Source: Isoperla grammatica (Eukaryota > Arthropoda > Insecta > Plecoptera > Perlodidae). From it: a stretch of 64,000 nucleotides of DNA. The notes beneath the pieces were generated by a model. It was not told the DNA's origin. It searched no databases and was given only the letters and a program-made list of their open reading frames with translations. Position 1 is the stretch's first letter. Each line of letters opens with the position of its first letter. Positions 59,301 through 64,000 of this stretch are shown one piece after another. Location of the stretch: positions 43,725,690 to 43,789,689 of the forward strand of contig OX246746.1 in assembly GCA_945910005.1 (NCBI GenBank), written 5' to 3'. A program made the translations under genes and the position numbers.

Positions 59301-61740
59301 CAGGTAACCAATGGAAGGTCGTACCGCTGTGTAGAGTACACACGTCTGTTGGCCCTGTCCGCCGTTCCAGGTAACCAACGGAAGGTCGTACCGCTGTGTA
59401 GAGTACACACGTCTGTTGGCCCTGCCCGCCGTTCCAGGTAACCAATGGAAGGTCGTACCGCTGTGTAGAGTACACACGTCTGTTGGCCCTGCCCGCCGTT
59501 CCAGGTAACCAACGGAAGGTCGTACCGCTGTGTAGACTGTAGAGTACACACGTCTGTTGGCCCTGCCCGCCGTTCCAGGTAACCAACGGAAGGTCGTACC
59601 ACTGTGTAGAGTACACACGTCTGTTGGCCCTGCCCGCCGTTCCAGGTAACCAACGGAAGGTCGTACCGCTGTGTAGACTTTAGAGTACACACGTCTGTTG
59701 GCCCTGTCCGCCGTTCCAGGTAACCAACGGAAGGTCGTACCGCTGTGTAGAGTACACACGTCTGTTGGCCCTGCCCGCCGTTCCAGGTAGCCAACGGAAG
59801 GTCGTACCGCTGTGTAGAGTACACACGTCTGTTGGCCCTGTCCGCCGTTCCAGGTAACCAACGGAAGGTCGTACCGCTGTGTAGAGTACACACGTCTGTT
59901 GGCCAGGCCACCGTTCCAGGTAACCAACGGAAGGTCGTACCGCTGTGTAGACTGTAGAGTACACACGTCTGTTGGCCCTGTCCGCCGTTCCAGGTAACCA
60001 ACGGAAGGTAGTACCGCTGTGTAGAGTACACACGTCTGTTGGCCCTGTCCGCCGTTCCAGGTAGCCAACGGAAGGTCGTACCGCTGTGTAGAGTACACAC
60101 GTCTGTTGGCCCTGTCCGCCGTTCCAGGTAACCAACGAAAGGTCGTACCGCTGTGTAGAGTACACACGTCTGTTGGCCCTGTCCGCCGTTCCAGGTAACC
60201 AACGGAAGGTCGTACCGCTGTGTAGACTGTAGAGTACACACGTCTGTTGGCCCTGTCCGCCGTTCCAGGTAACCAACGGAAGGTCGTACCGCTGTGTAGA
60301 GTACACACGTCTGTTGGCCCTGCCTGCCGTTCCAGGTAACCAACGGAAGGTCGTACCGCTGTGTAGTACACACGTCTGTTGGCCCTGCCCGCCGTTCCAG
60401 GTAACCAACGGAAAGTCGTACCGCTGTGTAGAGTACACACGTCTGTTGGCCCTGCCCGCCGTTCCAGGTAGCCAACGGAAGGTCGTACCGCTGTGTAGAG
60501 TACACACGTCTGTTGGCCCTGTCCGCCGTTCCAGGTAACCAACGGAAGGTCGTACCGCTGTGTAGACTGTAGAGTACACACGTCTGTTGGTCCTGTCCGC
60601 CGTTCCAGGTAACCAACGGAAGGTCGTACCGCTGTGTAGAGTACACACGTCTGTTGGCCCTGTCCGCCGTTCCAGGTAACCAACGGAAGGTCGTACCGCT
60701 GTGTAGACTGTAGAGTACACACGTCTGTTGGCCCTGTCCGCCGTTCCAGGTAACCAACGGTAGGTCGTACCGCTGTGTAGTACACACGTCTGTTGGCCCT
60801 GCCCGCCGTTCCAGGTAACCAACGGAAGGTCGTACCGCTGTGTAGAGTACACACGTCTGTTGGCCCTGTCCGCCGTTCCAGGTAACCAACGGAAGGTCGT
60901 ACCGCTGTGTAGAGTACACACGTCTGTTGGCCCTGTCCGCCGTTCCAGGTAACTAACGGAAGGTCGTACCGCTGTGTAGAGTACACACGTCTGTTGGCCC
61001 TGTCCGCCGTTCCAGTTAACCAACGGAAGGTCGTACCGCTGTGTAGAGTACACACGTCTGTTGGCCCTGTCCGCCGTTCCAGGTAACCAACGGAAGGTCG
61101 TACCGCTGTGTAGAGTACACACGTCTGTTGGCCCTGCCCGCCGTTCCAGGTAACCAATGGAAGGTCGTACCGCTGTGTAGACTGTAGAGTACACACGTCT
61201 GTTGGCCCTGTCCGCCGTTCGAAGTAACCAACGGAAGGTCGTACCAGTGTGTAGTACACACGTCTGTTGGCCCTGCCCGCCGTTCCAGGTAACCAACGGA
61301 AGGTCGTACCACTGTGTAGAGTACACACGTCTGTTGGCCCTGCCCGCCGTTCTAGGTAACCAACGAAAGGTCGTACCGCTGTGTAGAGTACACACGTCTG
61401 TTGGCCCTGTCCGCCGTTCCAGGTAGCCAACGGAAGGTCGTACCGCTGTGTAGAGTACACACGTCTGTTGGCCCTGTCCGCCGTTCCAGGTAACCAACGG
61501 AAGGTCGTACCGCTGTGTAGAGTACACACGTCTATTGGCCCTGCCCGCCGTTCCAGGTAACCAACGGAAGGACGTACCGCTGTGTAGAGTACACACGTCT
61601 ATTGGCCCTGCCCGCCGTTCCAGGTAACCAACGGAAGGTCGTACCGCTGTGTGAGTACACACGTCTGTTGGCCCTGCCCGCCGTTCCAGGTAGCCAACGG
61701 AAGGTAGTACCGCTGTGTAGACTGTAGAGTACACACGTCT
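53324..61740. repeat. Second higher-order family in the distal array
   Basis: A marker string (two TCTATTGGCC units, the first followed by GGAAGGACGTACC, then a 66-bp GTGTGAGTAC unit and a 75-bp unit) begins near 53324, 56062, 58175 and 61532. The spacings are 2738, 2113 and 3357 bp. Variants such as CCACTGTG are common here and rare before 51 kb, so this part has its own variant pool. Confidence 0.7.
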
Positions 61741-64000
61741 GTTGGCCCTGCCCGCCGTTCCAGGTAACCAACGGAAGGTCGTACCGCTGTGTAGACTGTA
61801 GAGTACACACGTCTGTTGGCCCTGCCCGCCGTTCCAGGTAACCAACGGAAGGTCGTACCGCTGTGTAGAGTACACACGTCTGTTGGCCCTGTCCGCCGTT
61901 CCAGGTAACCAACGGAAGGTCGTACCGCTGTGTAGACTGTAGAGTACACACGTCTGTTGGTCCTGTCCGCCGTTCCAGGTAACCAACGGAAGGTCGTACC
62001 GCTGTGTAGAGAACACACGTCTGTTGGCCCTGTCCGCCGTTCCAGGTAACCAACGGAAGGTCGTACCGCTGTGTAGACTGTAGAGTACACACGTCTGTTG
62101 GCCCTGTCCGCCGTTCCAGGTAACCAACGGAAGGTAGTACCGCTGTGTAGAGTACACACGTCTGTTGGCCCTGCCCGCCGTTCCAGGTAACCAACGAAAG
62201 GTCGTACCACTGTGTAGTACACACGTCTGTTGGCCCTGCCCGCCGTTCCAGGTAACCAACGAAAGGTCGTACCACTGTGTAGTACACACGTCTGTTGGCC
62301 CTGTCCGCCGTTCCAGGTAACCAACGGAAGGTCGTACCACTGTGTAGTACACACGTCTGTTGGCCCTGTCCGCCGTTCCAGGTAACCAACGGAAGGTCGT
62401 ACCGCTGTGTAGACTGTAGAGTACACACGTCTGTTGGCCCTGTCCGCCGTTCCAGGTAACCAACGGAAGGTCGTACCGCTGTGTAGTACACACGTCTGTT
62501 GGCCCTGCCCGCCGTTCCAGGTAACCAACGGAAGGTCGTACCGCTGTGTAGAGTACACACGTCTGTTGGCCCTGCCCGCCGTTCCAGGTAGCCAACGGAA
62601 GGTCGTACCGCTGTGTAGAGTACACACGTCTGTTGGCCCTGTCCGCCGTTCCAGGTAACCAACGGAAGGTCGTACCGCTGTGTAGACTGTAGAGTACACA
62701 CGTCTGTTGGTCCTGTCCGCCGTTCCAGGTAACCAACGGAAGGTCGTACCGCTGTGTAGAGTACACACGTCTGTTGGCCCTGTCCGCCGTTCCAGGTAAC
62801 CAACGGAAGGTCGTACCGCTGTGTAGACTGTAGAGTACACACGTCTGTTGGCCCTGTCCGCCGTTCCAGGTAACCAACGGTAGGTCGTACCGCTGTGTAG
62901 TACACACGTCTGTTGGCCCTGCCCGCCGTTCCAGGTAACCAACGGAAGGTCGTACCGCTGTGTAGAGTACACACGTCTGTTGGCCCTGTCCGCCGTTCCA
63001 GGTAACCAACGGAAGGTCGTACCGCTGTGTAGAGTACACACGTCTGTTGGCCCTGTCCGCCGTTCCAGGTAACTAACGGAAGGTCGTACCGCTGTGTAGA
63101 GTACACACGTCTGTTGGCCCTGTCCGCCGTTCCAGTTAACCAACGGAAGGTCGTACCGCTGTGTAGACTGTAGAGTACACACGTCTGTTGGCCCTGTCCG
63201 CCGTTCCAGGTAACCAACGGAAGGTCGTACCGCTGTGTAGAGTACACACGTCTGTTGGCCCTGCCCGCCGTTCCAGGTAACCAATGGAAGGTCGTACCGC
63301 TGTGTAGAGTACACACGTCTGTTGGCCCTGCCCGCCGTTCCAGGTAACCAACGGAAGGTCGTACCGCTGTGTAGAGTACACACGTCTGTTGGCCCTGCCC
63401 GCCGTTCCAGGTAACCAATGGAAGGTCGTACCGCTGTGTAGAGTACACACGTCTGTTGGCCCTGTCCGCCGTTCCAGGTAACCAACGGAAGGTCGTACCG
63501 CTGTGTAGAGTACACACGTCTGTTGGCCCTGCCCGCCGTTCCAGGTAACCAATGGAAGGTCGTACCGCTGTGTAGAGTACACACGTCTGTTGGCCCTGCC
63601 CGCCGTTCCAGGTAACCAACGGAAGGTCGTACCGCTGTGTAGAGTACACACGTCTGTTGGCCCTGCCCGCCGTTCCAGGTAACCAACGGAAGGTCGTACC
63701 GCTGTGTAGACTGTAGAGTACACACGTCTGTTGGCCCTGCCCGCCGTTCCAGGTAACCAACGGAAGGTCGTACCACTGTGTAGAGTACACACGTCTGTTG
63801 GCCCTGCCCGCCGTTCCAGGTAACCAACGGAAGGTCGTACCGCTGTGTAGACTGTAGAGTACACACGTCTGTTGGCCCTGTCCGCCGTTCCAGGTAACCA
63901 ACGGAAGGTCGTACCGCTGTGTAGAGTACACACGTCTGTTGGCCCTGCCCGCCGTTCCAGGTAACCAACGGAAGGTCGTACCGCTTTGTAGACTGTAGAG

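Larger units (their letters stand above)
26492..64000. repeat. 67-bp satellite DNA array (about 550 copies, continues past the window)
   Basis: Head-to-tail monomers of 67 bp containing, in order, ACCGCTGTGTAGAGTAC, CACGTCTGTTGGCCCTG, CCGCCGTTCCAGG and TAACCAACGGAAGGTCGT. Unit GC is about 58 percent, far above the flanks, with six CpGs (observed/expected near 1). Neighbouring units differ by only a few substitutions, for example CCTGTCC/CCTGCCC, TAACC/TAGCC, TCGTACC/TAGTACC. Length variants of 65, 66 and 75 bp recur. The minus strand of the monomer has no stop triplet in any frame, and 67 is not a multiple of 3, so endless minus-strand frames appear; they carry no gene-like features. Location (centromeric, telomeric or interstitial) cannot be told from this window. 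Confidence 0.97.

Noticed and set aside
26432..63968. Dozens of minus-strand open frames up to 1,600 codons with repetitive peptides such as LPLVTWNGGQGQQTCVLYTA
   Set aside because: They are the three frames of a stop-free 67-bp satellite unit. Length follows from the repeat, every frame is equally open, and single-unit length variants merely switch frames. There are no domains, no start context and no codon bias.
26492..64000. CRISPR-like array (short repeats at regular spacing)
   Set aside because: The whole 67-bp unit is conserved with no unique spacers, and the surrounding DNA is eukaryotic. It is satellite DNA.
26492..64000. CENP-B box in the satellite monomer
   Set aside because: The closest stretch (reverse complement around CTTCCGTTGG) lacks the required TTCG and CGGG core positions.

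Overview
The window is animal nuclear DNA, most likely from an arthropod with a large, repeat-rich genome. Evidence: exons bounded by GT/AG splice sites, several non-LTR retrotransposon clades typical of invertebrates, PIF/Harbinger-like and hAT-like DNA transposons, a tRNA-like SINE head, many homopolymer and microsatellite tracts, and a very long satellite array. An insect, perhaps polyneopteran, is my guess; no marker gene fixes the species. Very little host coding sequence is present.

Region 1 (1-7.1 kb): three phase-0 exons of a leucine-rich-repeat gene (355-573, 904-1044, 5769-5912). The 4.7 kb intron before the third exon is filled by insertions. These are a 2.43 kb inverted-repeat transposon that splits a tRNA-like sequence at its anticodon loop (4-bp duplication AAGT), a 1.1 kb hAT-like element with a perfect 8-bp duplication, and a GTGCGT microsatellite.

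Region 2 (7.1-13.7 kb): three minus-strand Dong/R4-like (restriction-like-endonuclease) retrotransposon copies laid end to end and separated only by (TTA)n tracts. One is almost full length and two are 5'-truncated. Smaller insertions lie inside them: a 131-bp MITE with TTA duplication and a 64-bp retro-insert with a GAA tail and a 15-bp duplication.

Region 3 (13.7-20.4 kb): a CR1/L2-like LINE (PHD-finger ORF1, then endonuclease/RT ORF2). Its endonuclease is interrupted by a 4.1 kb I-like LINE (endonuclease, RT, RNase H). The 8-bp duplication CAACTGCT marks the junction, and the outer reading frame closes again once the insert is removed.

Region 4 (20.4-26.5 kb): mostly non-coding DNA. It holds long C/G runs, a 726-bp inverted-repeat element, one broken RASEF/Rab-like GTPase exon (minus strand), a 13-copy 62-bp minisatellite, and a 615-bp Harbinger-like element with 57-bp perfect ends that still carries a MADF (Myb/SANT-like) reading frame.

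Region 5 (26.5-64 kb, running off the window): about 37.5 kb of one tandem satellite with a 67-bp monomer, roughly 550 copies. It has recurrent 65-, 66- and 75-bp length variants and clear higher-order structure: kilobase blocks repeated at constant offsets such as 3872, 8376 and 12107 bp. The very long minus-strand reading frames here exist only because the monomer has no stop triplet on that strand; I do not call them genes.
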